A DNA stretch of 64,000 nucleotides, from positions 292,764-356,763 of the forward strand of contig NW_020170430.1 in assembly GCF_000524195.1 (NCBI RefSeq). The letters are read 5' to 3'. The notes under the pieces are model-generated. The model saw only the letters and a list, made by a program, of their open reading frames with translations. It was not told where the DNA came from and ran no database searches. Both the position numbers and the translations under genes were made by a program. Origin of the DNA: Echinococcus granulosus. Its lineage: Eukaryota; Platyhelminthes; Cestoda; Cyclophyllidea; Taeniidae. Of the stretch, positions 47,901 through 60,400 are shown piece by piece; positions within the stretch are counted from its first letter, which is position 1; the number at the start of each line of letters is the position of its first letter.

Positions 47901-50900
47901 AGTGAAATTTGATGATGGGAATCTAAACATCCTTACTTTGGTGTCATTTTAACAATTTTTTGTGTTTTCATTAAAGCTTCATTCATTACCTTTTGGATTT
48001 GACATTTCAACTAATTCGTTTTGATACGAATTGCTATTAGACGGAACGCCACGACTGGTGAAGTGTAAGTGTACAAGATGAAGGAGTACTCATTTTGGTA
48101 AGTCAAAACATAACTTTTCCGTGAACTAGAGCCAACTCTATATTTTTGAAATAATCTGCCAATTATGCCCTAAGGAGATGCAATAGCCGTTAGTATTATG
48201 GTCAAATAATTTCCGGTTTTGTCGTCGGAAATTTGGTAATTAAAATTGAATGTGTGGGGCTGTAGTTTAATCTCATGACTGAACCATATCGATAATGCAC
48301 TTTAAATGATAGGCTCCACTAATCTTGTAGCCGACAGACTAATTCTCGGTGAGCTAATGTAGTAATGTATTCTTTCTCAATAACAGTACACACTGCACAC
48401 CTAAATGTAAAATAAATGGTTGAAATGAGGTACTGCTTAACCACAATTTTCCAATCGTAACACTCTACTGAGATCTTGAAATGAAATGAAACAGTTTAAA
48501 ATGCTGACTTGCATCGCATCAAAACGTAGTTGAATAAATAACATGGACTCTGCTGGGGTCCTGGTAGAGACCCATATTTCCGACACTCTAATGCACCTGC
48601 GGTAAGGCGTATGCGGGCACTCCTGCTGGTGGCTGTGACGGAGTACTAGGGTAGTGGAGTGTGAGGGTGACAGCCCCATGGTAATAATTAGTAAATTCCC
48701 AATCTCTATCCACGTGACTTTGATCGGTCAGGCGAAAATGAAAGCGATGTGACAATCGGTAGTTCGGCGCGAAAAGCCTAGCTCTGAAGTATCGAGACAG
48801 AATATTGTTCTGGGGTTGTTGATACCTTCAAGACATTTATTAAAAAACTAACTATATGCTGCAGCGAAAACTGTAAACATTTGTGTTACGGCACAATAGG
48901 CTTTTGAATTCTGTTGATTAGAATTATGGGTATATTTTTACAATAAGGGTAATCGGAAATAGGGGTGATTATTTCGGAAAATAATCATCCGATTCAAACT
49001 GTTGTATGGGGCCGAAATTATTTTCCCCATTTGCGATGCAGAAAACGAGACATATGCGTAAGTGGATTTTACAACTTGTGCGAATGTTATACTTCATTAA
49101 AAATTGATCATTCCTTGTGCAAGGTTTTAAAAATAGTCAGGGGTTTGCAAGTTTCATTCCAGATTTGCATAAAAATTACTACTGTAGGTCTAGTGCTTCC
49201 TTCAAAAAGATTTGCAGTCGACAACATGTGAAAAAATCTCTGCAAACTTAAAAAGTCGTTACAAACTTTTTACGTTTACGCTCACTACGAGGCTTTAAGC
49301 AAACACGAGGCACACGCATAAACATCGAAGTTGTCCTGTCTAAATGGGTACCCGAGCACACCATGGAAGGCGTTAACGGAGAGGCTGCGAATAGCCGATA
49401 CTATTAGTGGGTCATATCACCCGAATTGTGCCAGGTCCCCCGTATTCTAATGAATACTTGAAGACATATTTAGAACATACAGAGGGCAATCCATTCGTTA
49501 ATGTCATTTAATTTGCTATGAGCATAAGTCCATCTAAAACTCCAGCTATGTTATTTTATAACTCAAGGAGTAGCTGTTAGGCAAAAGTATGCCTACTATT
49601 CCCGGATTAATATTTATATTTTTATTCAAAGTAATCAGGGCTCATAGTTTACCACTCAATAAGTTATGAGCTAATAGGTAAAAATACAAAAACTTCAGTT
49701 GCAATGCTAGAGTTTGACTGTGAAACGGGACCTACATCTGACCGTCTAGTGTTCCTGTTTTCAAACTGACAGCAGCGCCGACGTAGATGAAACGACCTAT
49801 CATCTAATCCCATAAATCGAAATGCTGGCACTAAGTAAAAGCCACATTTGTGTCTCTGTGTTTCACGTCTAGATTTTATGGTGCAAATAGTAGATGAGCG
49901 TACGCGCATGGAAAACAGAGGAATGTAACCCAGTTGGTGGTCTATCCCCATAGGTAGTGATTCTTCAGCACATAAATGGTTGCATTAATGTCACTCCGAA
50001 CACATGGGGAGTAATTTCAGTGATTCCATGTAAATGTACACAATTCCCACCGTTGTGCCGCCGTCTTCCTTTCATTACACCGCTATTGTTTCATTCCGCT
50101 TTCATAAGAAAAATTACAGGAATGCATCATTTACTCAGGGGATTACACTATTGTAAACCTGAGAGGCGTAACTTAAGCCATGGAAAACGACACCAATTTT
50201 AGTAGGAAGTAAATAAATTTGCAGACCTTTTGCAAAAAAATGGGCGTAGACATTTAATAGTACCACTCACGCCCAGAGGCTGTCACGATTGATCGCTTAG
50301 AAGCTTTTATGGGGGATCAGACCCACAATGTGATCGTTGATACGACTTCCTGCATCTTCAAGTGAAATAGGGTTAGCATTTGTAACGACAATCTGTCTTT
50401 TGCGCTGAGCCTAGACAATCACAAGTTCTTAAAGAATATGTGTTTTTAGAATGAAATTTTCCAAAAAGTTGACAAAATTATTAAACCAAATGAAGCAGCA
50501 AAACCATTGAAGTATTAAAGCTAGTAGCAAATGCATCTCGCTGCTCATGTATTCACCCATAGGGTAAAAATGCATTCGCCTAGTACAATCATGAAAATAA
50601 ATTTATTTCCCCTATACAGAATGTCAAAAAGACATTCCCTTCACGGAGGCCTTAATAAGGTTATTAGCATTTTTTTGACTGCTACAATCAAAGGCAGCAC
50701 CGAATGAAATTATGATGAATTAAAGCTCTTTGAACGTTTATGCAGTACATCAACCGACGAGGAAAGATTAACCAGGTTACTATGTTAGGCTCATAATTTG
50801 CGCAGGATACGATGATGGCACCAATCAGTAAATTTCAGGCCTCATAAACAAACGAACGGCCGATGTTGTATAGCAGGTCAAGATTAGTTCCGTTTAGGTC

Positions 50901-52831
50901 GCTACCTTAATATGCTAGAATCTGCGCCTCAGTAACCGTGCCCCAATGAAAAGCGACCCCGAAAGCATTTTGATTTGTTTCCTCATCGTCAGTAATTAAG
51001 GGAAAATTATGTACCTTTGGTAACGTAAGTGAGACACTGCACTCTAGCACGGGATCTAATTGAGCCCAATAGCATTACTAGTTGAATAGGCAATCGAGGA
51101 CTTGACGATACAAGGGCCTTTTTGACAAAAGCAGTCCTTTATGTAATAGTACCACACGATCTACCTTTAGTGCGTTTATTAAGGAGAGCAAATTATCTGA
51201 TTACATAAGCTTCGGACATAGGAAAAATACCTTCCTTTGACTTCATAAGTCAATCTCAAACGACCTGATTGCTGGAAGTTTGTGCGATTACGTGTGTTGA
51301 CCTTTTCGCTAGGTATAAATACAGCCATTCGTAATGCCTGGTCTGGAGGCCAAAATGCGACATTTAAATTGAGGAAAAAGAGCGATCAGCATAATTTCAA
51401 ATGAAGGAGAAGGATCCCTAAAAAATAAGAATTGTGTAGTGCTAACACTTGCTTAGGGTTACTGAATTGATATGTTCATTTATGAGTTACGCTGCATTGT
51501 TGATTGTGGAATTTTTCATGCCAAACTGTGTTATATAAACTAAGCACCTTATTAGGGTCTTGCATTTAACCTATGCATGTTTTCACGGAAACGAGGGATT
51601 AGGGTAATGAATATGATTGGAAAATCCGTCATGAATTGTGTAGTCTAAGCACGGTGGATTAGCGAGAAATCCCATCTTATGATCGAGGCAAGGAAATGCT
51701 ACCATAAAAAAGCTAAGTCGGTAACATGGCAATCCTGTCCACTGCAGGAATGGTAAGCAAATCGGACCCTCTTACAATAGAGAATGGGGAAATACTGAGA
51801 ATATGCATGCATTCGTCTATACTACAAATAAGAACTACATCCAATAAATAATCCTTGCAGCAAAAGCAGAGATTCCAACAAACTGCGCTCATTATGATCG
51901 TTTGATTGACAAATAATTTCACTAGTAGCAATAGCATTGTACAGTATTTTTAAGCATGATGGAAATCTAGTGATGATTAAAAACATTTATCACTGTATGA
52001 GAGTGAGGTGTCTTGATAGTACTCGTCTTACACCGCCCACAAGCTAAGCGAACCCTGCTGCAGTCATATGAGGAGTCAATTCGCCCTCCAGCCCGTCACT
52101 ATTAAACAGAGGTGAGAACCTTCTATGCGCAGTGGGGGCTTTAAGTAACAACATATTTTAGAAGTTAACATCAAGGCACTTTTGAACGTATTCATGTTAA
52201 ATTTTAATGGATAAGGGGCAAGAAATGTTAGTATTTGTTTTGTCCAACATCACATTAACAGATAAGTTTTAAAATCTTGCTTCTACACGCACCAAAAGTG
52301 CCAACTTCGACACACCTATACCTGAATTCATTTTAGTGTTTAGCAATGCCTTAAATGATTAATTGTTGTGGATGCACTTCACCTAGGTGATAATGAAATT
52401 ATGCTTAGCAAGACTGTATAAAGCATCTACTCTCAACCTTGCGTCTTGTCTGTTTCCTGTCAACGATTTTGAAAAAAATGAGCAGATGCCCTGAAACGAT
52501 ATTTTAGGCAGTGAAACATCGCATATGACCACCCACTGACAAAAGCAAAACAATTCACTTGTTAAAGAAACACATCTTTAACCCAAAATATGTAAATAAT
52601 CCTTCTACTTGGAAGTGACACTTACTTAGGTAAATGCACAAGTAGTTTATACCCACCCGTCAATTATGTGACGTATTTCATCAGTGTAAAAATTCCCCAA
52701 AACAGGAGCAGAAGATACATAAATAGATGTCTGAGACCTGGATTGTGCTTATCCCATATAGCGAATGGCAAACTAAACATATTAACTTCCAGTTAAATGT
52801 AAGCATTTAATAAGACTTTGGTGATTGTCTT
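44940..52831. other. Large gene-free stretch
   Basis: About 7.9 kb, A+T-rich, with no frame that shows splice context or a known motif. Short frames (45861-46082 with a hydrophobic end, 49664-49951 minus, 49957-50202) were inspected and left unassigned. It may contain long introns or 5' parts of the candidate membrane-protein gene at 44.2-44.9 kb. Confidence 0.4.
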
Positions 52832-53413
52832 TTGCTACCTAAATTGCCTTCCATTTTTCCTTGGACAAATACCAGTCAGGCAGCGCAGAATCAAGTGGAT
52901 TGGCAGTCTGAGGCGCAGAGACGACGTTCACACGCGATAAAGTGTACATGCGACTTTGGTCTTACGAATGGAAGTTTGAAACCTCGCCAGATCAAAATCG
53001 CGTTAATTTTGAAGCACTTTTTGGTCAGTTTGTTCATTTTGAAAGCAAAGAAAAATATGAACCCAAAAAACGGGTGCTCACAAGTCAAAAGGCTATGCGA
53101 TAAGACGAAACCTTCTTTGATGAGATTTTTGCCTCTCATTCCAAAGTCAAAAATTATCAAAGATTTCCCGCGGAGCAAAAAATCAATTTTGACATTGGCG
53201 TGTGATGCCGTTTTTACAGTCATTCCCGCTTTGAGCAAGATGCCTTCTCAAAATGTGATTTTGAAATTCTATTTTTGTGCACACATTCAAAACTACGTTG
53301 ACTTGCGCCCAGTATTGGTAAGTTGGAATGTTGGGAAAATTTTTAAAGAACAAAATAAGAAAGAAACAGAAGGTGAGATTGGAAAAGTGAAGCCCTTCAA
53401 TGCATACAAGTGA
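52832..53413 (+). CDS. Unrecognised 193-codon open frame
   Basis: A long uninterrupted plus-strand frame inside an otherwise empty region, Lys-rich with mixed hydrophobic stretches and no known motif. The opposite strand is also open for long runs here (52891-53238), a sign of unusual base composition rather than selection. Its first ATG-like codon and lack of nearby splice signals give no gene structure. It could be a transposon remnant, a single-exon gene or chance. Confidence 0.25.
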   Translation: MLPKLPSIFPWTNTSQAAQNQVDWQSEAQRRRSHAIKCTCDFGLTNGSLKPRQIKIALILKHFLVSLFILKAKKNMNPKNGCSQVKRLCDKTKPSLMRFLPLIPKSKIIKDFPRSKKSILTLACDAVFTVIPALSKMPSQNVILKFYFCAHIQNYVDLRPVLVSWNVGKIFKEQNKKETEGEIGKVKPFNAYK

Positions 53414-56400
53414 TTCCAACTAAATCACAGCATTGTGTAATAGCATAGTTGCAAAGAATCAAATGACTGCGAACGCACTCTTGAAACAAACGCGCATGAG
53501 TGGCTGGCCTCCATGTTTTTTGAACACAAAAAGCCGGGAGTAGATGTCGACCTTTAACTCCATGAATGCGGTAATTATTGTGATCAGTAAAACATTTTAT
53601 TCATACTAGGCAAAGAATAACAGAAAGAGATAATCAATTGATAAAATCCTCTTTTGTATGCCGATTTTGCATAAGTCTTAGTGCTCGTATTCTTCATATT
53701 CTTGTATGCGTTCTGCCTATTCCCAGTAACATTCAGATAAGGCAGCGATATTGCGAAACTTCAAACACAAGATATATTTTTACAATTTTTTAGGAAAAAT
53801 GACAGACTTCTGGATTTAGCTTTCATATCATGCATCAAGGTATTAGAAGTAAAGCAATAATTTTATGATTTTATTACAAAGCAACGCAACACTTTTTCAG
53901 ATTGAAAACGTCGTTTTACACTGGCGTCTATGGGTAGCGTGAAGGCTGCCTCAAAATGAAACAACAGTTTTGCAACATTGGTCAAAACCAAAGCCCCTTT
54001 CCTGTGGTTAAAAATTAAGCTAATTTAGTGCCATTTCTCAAAATTTAAATTGAAAAGGCTCTTTGTCGACTCATATGTAACAAATTAGGTGTTGTCTTAG
54101 GTCACCATTGGTATGAACTACTGTGAGTGTCCAAATGCCGGTGCTCATTTCTAATGGCAGCCAGACGTCATAACTCCTGGTTTCCTCAATACCGTTAATA
54201 AACCTTGTACACAAGTGCTTTCTATGTGAAATTACTTTGCACAATAACTTCGCTGTTGCATTATTCACAAATAACTTGATTTATTTAGGAATGTTGCATT
54301 TAATTCTTGCCCAAAATCGCATTCCGATATTCACTTTGCTGTTGGCCGCTGAACAAACACAATTTATGCTATATTGGCCAGGCGCAGTTGCTAATTACAC
54401 CATTCACACCATTAATGGGGCCTGCTAAACAGGCTCTCGGTCCTAAGATAAACTGCTTTAGCTTAAGAAGGAACTTTCATACAGAGCTCCATCCATTCAT
54501 ACAACCACTTATCAATGTGTTTACCTCGGATACTAATATAAAAGCTGAGGAGAACAAAGAGATTTTCAATGTCAGGTATTTATCTGACGAGATAATGTAA
54601 ATAATTGTGGCCAAAAAGGGGGCACATTATTTAACCAACAAGGCAATTTCAAAGAGGTGGAAAATACAGAAGAAACCTGGGAAATAGGTTTAGAAGAATG
54701 AAATCCTTGCTGTCTTGTTAGCAGACGCCACTGGAGTTTGCAGGTACCAATACCCCATGCTTTAATTTGTGGGGAACGAGGCAAATGCAGCTTCAAAAGC
54801 AATAAAGCTTTAACTACGCCAACGAAGCCCAACTGTCCATTAAAATGCGTTGTTATATTACCTTCAGTGACAGGGTAATTTACTCGCAGTACAACCGCTC
54901 CGAAGCCTCCAGCTTCAGCAACACAGCACCAGTGCTTAAAAAACAATGAAGCGCAAACCAATTACTTGTAGATTGGGGGAAAAGCTAACAGATATTATAG
55001 AAACTACCAACATTCTAGTCGTTATAGCTCAAAAATTGTATCATCGTTTGTAAACTTCCACAACTGTTTATCACTTTAAGAAAGGCAAGCAAACAGTCCT
55101 TTAAAAACTGATAAAAAGCAATGTTGATGAATCACCTGCAATTTTTAAGGTCGAACTGGCAAAATTATTCAATTTGCTATCATTAAAGAGAAGTAAAGAA
55201 CTCAGTGATAATTTCTAAGCCAAAATCTACTTCCACACGTAAAGAAATAATCTAAATGGTGTTTCATGACTGCTGCAAAATTTTAGGCAGTCGTGAAACT
55301 TTTACAGCCTTTTCGACTGTATTCAAGTAAAGGTAAGTCGTTTTTATCTTTAACGCAGTGGCACAGCTGTCGCCATGGCTAAAGCAAAATGAATTCAGTG
55401 CTTAAAAATGTTAACTGCAACCATTTAAGTTAAATCAAAATTACAATAAACATGATTTTAAAGATGAGAGGTATTCACGACCAGTTTGCCCATACATCGG
55501 AATAGGACCAAGAGCCCTTTGCCGAAGATCCGTTAAATCAGATTTAGTCTATCCTTGTAAACTGTTACTGGTACTGCAGCCTTTTCGTCAACAGACAAAC
55601 AACTTTTGCCATTTTGAAGAAGTGACATATTTGAAGCAGACTGATGCAGTCGATTTTACGACTCGAAATTAATAATGGTCAAATTTGCTAGCTGCAAATG
55701 ACATAAATGACGCGAATGTCAAAATAAAGGCCATTGACAAATGAAGATTTACGTTAGGTGGGCTACGGGCCTGGATAAGGTAAGTAATCGTTGTAACTTC
55801 CATGCTGCGTATTAGGCAAACAATTTCGATGTGAAGTCGGACTAATGAGCTCGTGATATAAATAGTCTGAATTTGTTTTTGAGAGCTAGTTATTATCCGC
55901 AAGGAAGAGTGAGCATGTACAAAATGAAGTTGTTTATTGACATAGAGGGTAGTATTCACAGCTGAGAGGATGTAGCGTTTAGTTGTTGATATTGTTGTTG
56001 GCGTTGTTACCTTTAACAAAAATAAGTGTTTTATGTTCACAATTAATGCGGTTACGAAAGTGATTTCATCATGTACGCGTTACCAATCATGCGTTCCCTA
56101 CTTCACCAGCATTATAGGGAATATTACGGAGATTGTTCCTTTTGAGTTGTAGAACTCGCTCGACTGCCTACAATACAAGGAGGTAGCGTAAGTAACAGGC
56201 ATATAACTGTAAAAAATATTGTTTGATTTCTAGGATTAAATTTTATTATAGGCACAGCGATTCATTTCGTTGGTTCAAACCAACATAGGCATTGTGTTAA
56301 GATAAACCGCCTACAGTTACCTTCTGTAATTTTAGAGCCGCCCCAACGTTTTCCCCGTTTTTGACATGGTGCACACTCTCGTTCAGGTCATTTATTTAAA

Positions 56401-57441
56401 AAACGCGTTTTAACTCATTTGCTCCTCAACGGCTGTTTAACTTGAGTGTAAAAGAAAGCTGACAATGACGATTAAGTGATAAATAAATTCATTTATTACA
56501 GTCTTTGCCGTTGAATGTGCTCCAGCAATATTTTAAATTAGAACAAAATTTGGATTTAGGAACGACTTGGACTCCTCTACGCATTCTACAGATATACAGC
56601 GAAAAGTCAATTGTGTGTTTCAATGAGTATTATCATTGCTGGCGATCTTGAGCAGAAAAGAAATGCTACCTTCATGTCGAATGGCAGTGCGCACACGTTA
56701 AACCAAGTCATGTCAAACCCGTTAATATAATCTAAAGTAACTCAGCTTTAGGGCATTGAAGAAGGGATGGCATTTGGATTTATCTAAGTATAATGCTGGT
56801 ATATAATTGGAGAACCGGTCTGTAAAGTGCGTGAATAATCCAGCCTTTCGGAATTCAAGGAACGGTACCGGTTAGTCATGCTGTCGTGTTTGATGCATCA
56901 CAAACAACGAACTAGACATTTTCGAAGGAATTTGGGTACGATGTATTACATGTTTGCGTGGAACACACAGATATCAGATTAGTACTGAAAACGAATTTGC
57001 TTTCATGCTACTTTACAATCACTGACATAATTATCTATGTATTATATGGAAATTAACTCATATTGTAATTTATTTAAAAACATTTTTTCCCAATGGTGAA
57101 ATCGTTAGAATATTTTAAGCGATCTCCTTTTAGATTGGGAAGCGATTGCATTTACGATGACCCGCACAGATGCATATCACCTTCAGATGAGCGCCATCTA
57201 TTCGTCTAATCGCAAGCCAGGGTTTGGCTAGGCTAGTTTCAGCTCCATTTAAACAAATGGTTCGGATGCAGAACAAAAACTGAAAAGTCCGCTGTTACAA
57301 CCCCATTAAAAGTTAACTTTGGCTGTTTTCTCAAAGTTCTTTTGGATTATGGCTATGCGAGGAACAGCTGGAGAATGCAGGCGGAAGCTTTGAAGAATAA
57401 GTCTTTAATAAATAAATATTTTAAATGACTTATTAGAATGC
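53414..57441. other. Gene-free stretch
   Basis: No exon supported. Minus-strand frames at 54572-54961 and 55669-56040 are open for 120-130 codons but have no motif or splice context. A short region at 57135-57230 on plus could be an exon (acceptor CTTTTAG, open in two frames) but cannot be tied to a gene. Confidence 0.4.
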
Positions 57442-60400
57442 TTAAAGCCTACAGTCCAAAAAGTAAAAGCATCCTATTTTTTCCCTTTCACTATCTGATT
57501 CTTCAAAAGTTAAGGCAAACCCACTTGAGCTGAGTCGCGGTGGCTGTCCCGTGTGCCCACCGTGGTCAGAGGAGGTGGAATTTTTTGCGGAGAGGTGTCG
57601 TTGAGTTGCGGCCGACTTCAGAAGTTGGTAGACGGGATCAATTTCACCTAACGAAGCAAAAAACATGGCAACAACTTTTTACCTCTGCTTTTTGATAAGT
57701 AGTTCGCTAACGGAGCATTCTGACGCTTGAAAATTTAGTTTTTTCTTTGACTAATTTCCCGAAGGATCTAAAACTGTGCAGCGATAGAAGGAAAAAAAAG
57801 GGAAATGACTGCCAACGCTTTTTTGCCCGTACTTGTGCCCAGGAGCTCAGATGCTACAAGCATTAGGTAGAATAAATGTCAACGGCATAGGTTACCCTAA
57901 AACTATTGTCTTGTATAAGTGCGTCTTGTTTGAAATGCGTTCCCGACGCCTTAAGTGCGACCACATGACAAGTCAACAGATGATTAGCGACCTTTTCACT
58001 TTTATTAGGCTATAACAAGCATCTCATTCAAATCTTTTACAATGTATTTAACACAAACTACACCCAACTTTAGCGACCTCCTTTGGTTGAGAAAAATTGT
58101 TCAAATATTTCAACAATATTCACTTTTGTGGTTAAATATTCGCTTTACAATGATGTTAAAGCAATGATCAGCTACAAGGGGTTTTTTATTACCTTCTGTT
58201 TCTTCGCTCCCACTTTTCTTCCTTGGCGATCCAAATTTAGAATTTCCCTTCATTCAAAAAAGGTAAGGCATGATTAAATGTGTTTTTTTTGTGGAAAGGC
58301 AACATAGAGAATGAACGTTTCAGAATGCAAAACTCTCGTTAATACGCCCTCTGCCAGAATCTCAAGCTAGAATTAACCACCGCAGCCCAGACTCTTTACC
58401 CTTCCTATGATTTTGTGTGACCCAAAAACAATCCTCCGACCAAGAGCGTCATCCATCCATTTTTTCTTCCAAACTTATTCAACTTCTTTGAAAATAGATT
58501 TTGTGAGGCAGATAGCATAAACTGTGAATTTATCTCCCATAAACAAATCTGCTGTTTTAGTAAATAAGTAATTTTAAAATATCTTGTCTGATTAAATATA
58601 GAACATTGGACAACAAATTGGACACCGTAAATTTTATGCTTAACTGTGAGTTTTGGAAACTAATGGAACTACATTGGATTAGCAAAGCATTTCGGCATAG
58701 CCACAGCAAGGAGTTGCAGCATTTAGGATAAGAGCAGTCACTAAAAAGCAGAATACGTAACGTACATCCCTGTTGCTCGCCTCACTTCGAATGGCTCTGT
58801 AGGCTAGTTTCCAAAACCGCCTGAAGGACTTCTTCTTCGCACTGCCTCGTGGTGCTATGGATGATTCACCTTTTTCGGCGGGCTACATGGTAATTAATAA
58901 ATCCGGACATTAACATTCTTGAGAAAGTTTAGCATAACGAATGCACCGCTAAAAAATTTAAATAAGTAGGTAAATGAAATAAAGAGTTAGGAAATGAAGA
59001 GGAAAATACATAATTGTATACTGTCATTTGAATGAAATAATCGTTACTATTTGCAAGAGACTGACATTAACAGGTGATCAAGGGTTTAAGTCCATTGTCA
59101 GATTATTTTCTACATGCTTGTCATGCAGGGAGGATGTCGTACATCTCATCACTTTGAGAAGTATGGCGAAACGTTCCCCCATTTTGGCGAAAGCTTGCCA
59201 ACCACACCAACTGATCGGTCGGGAAGTACGCTACGTGTCTGCATGAATCTCATTTTGCTCGTTTAGGTTGAACTCCCTCCGTGCAAAAATTGTTGGGATG
59301 TGCGTGGGATATGTACCATTCAATTCTTTTAATTCAAAACTCAATATTAAGTTTTAAGAAAATAACAAAAGGTCGTGAAGAATCAAACCAGTGGACCTGG
59401 TGTCCAACTGCTTGTAAGATAAATCAGTTCATTTCCGGCCTAAGATACGAAGACGTGGGCATCGTAAGATCTTTTTTTAGTAAATAATATTATACTACAG
59501 ATTCGTGGGGATCGTAAAGTCCTAATATTGTAATTTTGTGAAGATTTACATTAATTTTGGCCTGTGCAATTTTTGAATTTTGCATTGTTCTTGTAACTAT
59601 GAGCGACCACATTTTGTACGAACGAAAGTGGTTACAGTTGCTTCGAGATGAATGCTTAATCTAGAAGTAAAAGATGCATTGCAGTGGATGAAAGAATAAC
59701 CAAGTGGGTTGCAACTGTCCAGAGGTTTAAAGCGATCAGGCTTACGCTAGATCATTTCTCTGTCAAATGATGATAGCTGATGCTCATAATCAAGGGTAAG
59801 AAGTGTTCAAGTATTCGAGTGATGTTTTTATAAGTTAGAATCATTTGATAAAAGACAAGGCATCTTCAATAGCAAACTAAAAAGTATACAATTGTCGATG
59901 TTCTATAGACCCCTTCTTCGCCCATTAGAGATTGAGAAGCGTTTCATTATCGTTGGTGCGACTGATGTTTGCATGAGTACATCCGTTAGGTTCTTGCTGA
60001 TTCCCTAAAGTTATCGGCTTCTTCCACTAGAGATCATTGAAATGTTTTTCACCTTAATGCTATCGCGAGATCTGCCGTAATCGGCTCTAGAATGGATTTG
60101 GTAGAGCTGGTAGATTTTAAAACTTGCTAAACTCATTGGAAGTGTAATCAAATAGATGCTAATTCTATCAGAATGGTTTATGAAGCATAATAAGTGTAAA
60201 TTCACCAGGTTATCCATTTATTACAGACGCATTTCCTGAACACACCATGGAGTGGAAGGTATTGACAATCATGAAAATTGGAAGCTAAATTTATGACATC
60301 AAATAAAAATACTGATAACATTGAAATGTTCTGTGGACTAAGAAGAATTTCAGGGTTGTGCAAAACCCTTTAATGGGAGAAGAGTAAGGGGTTAACCGTA

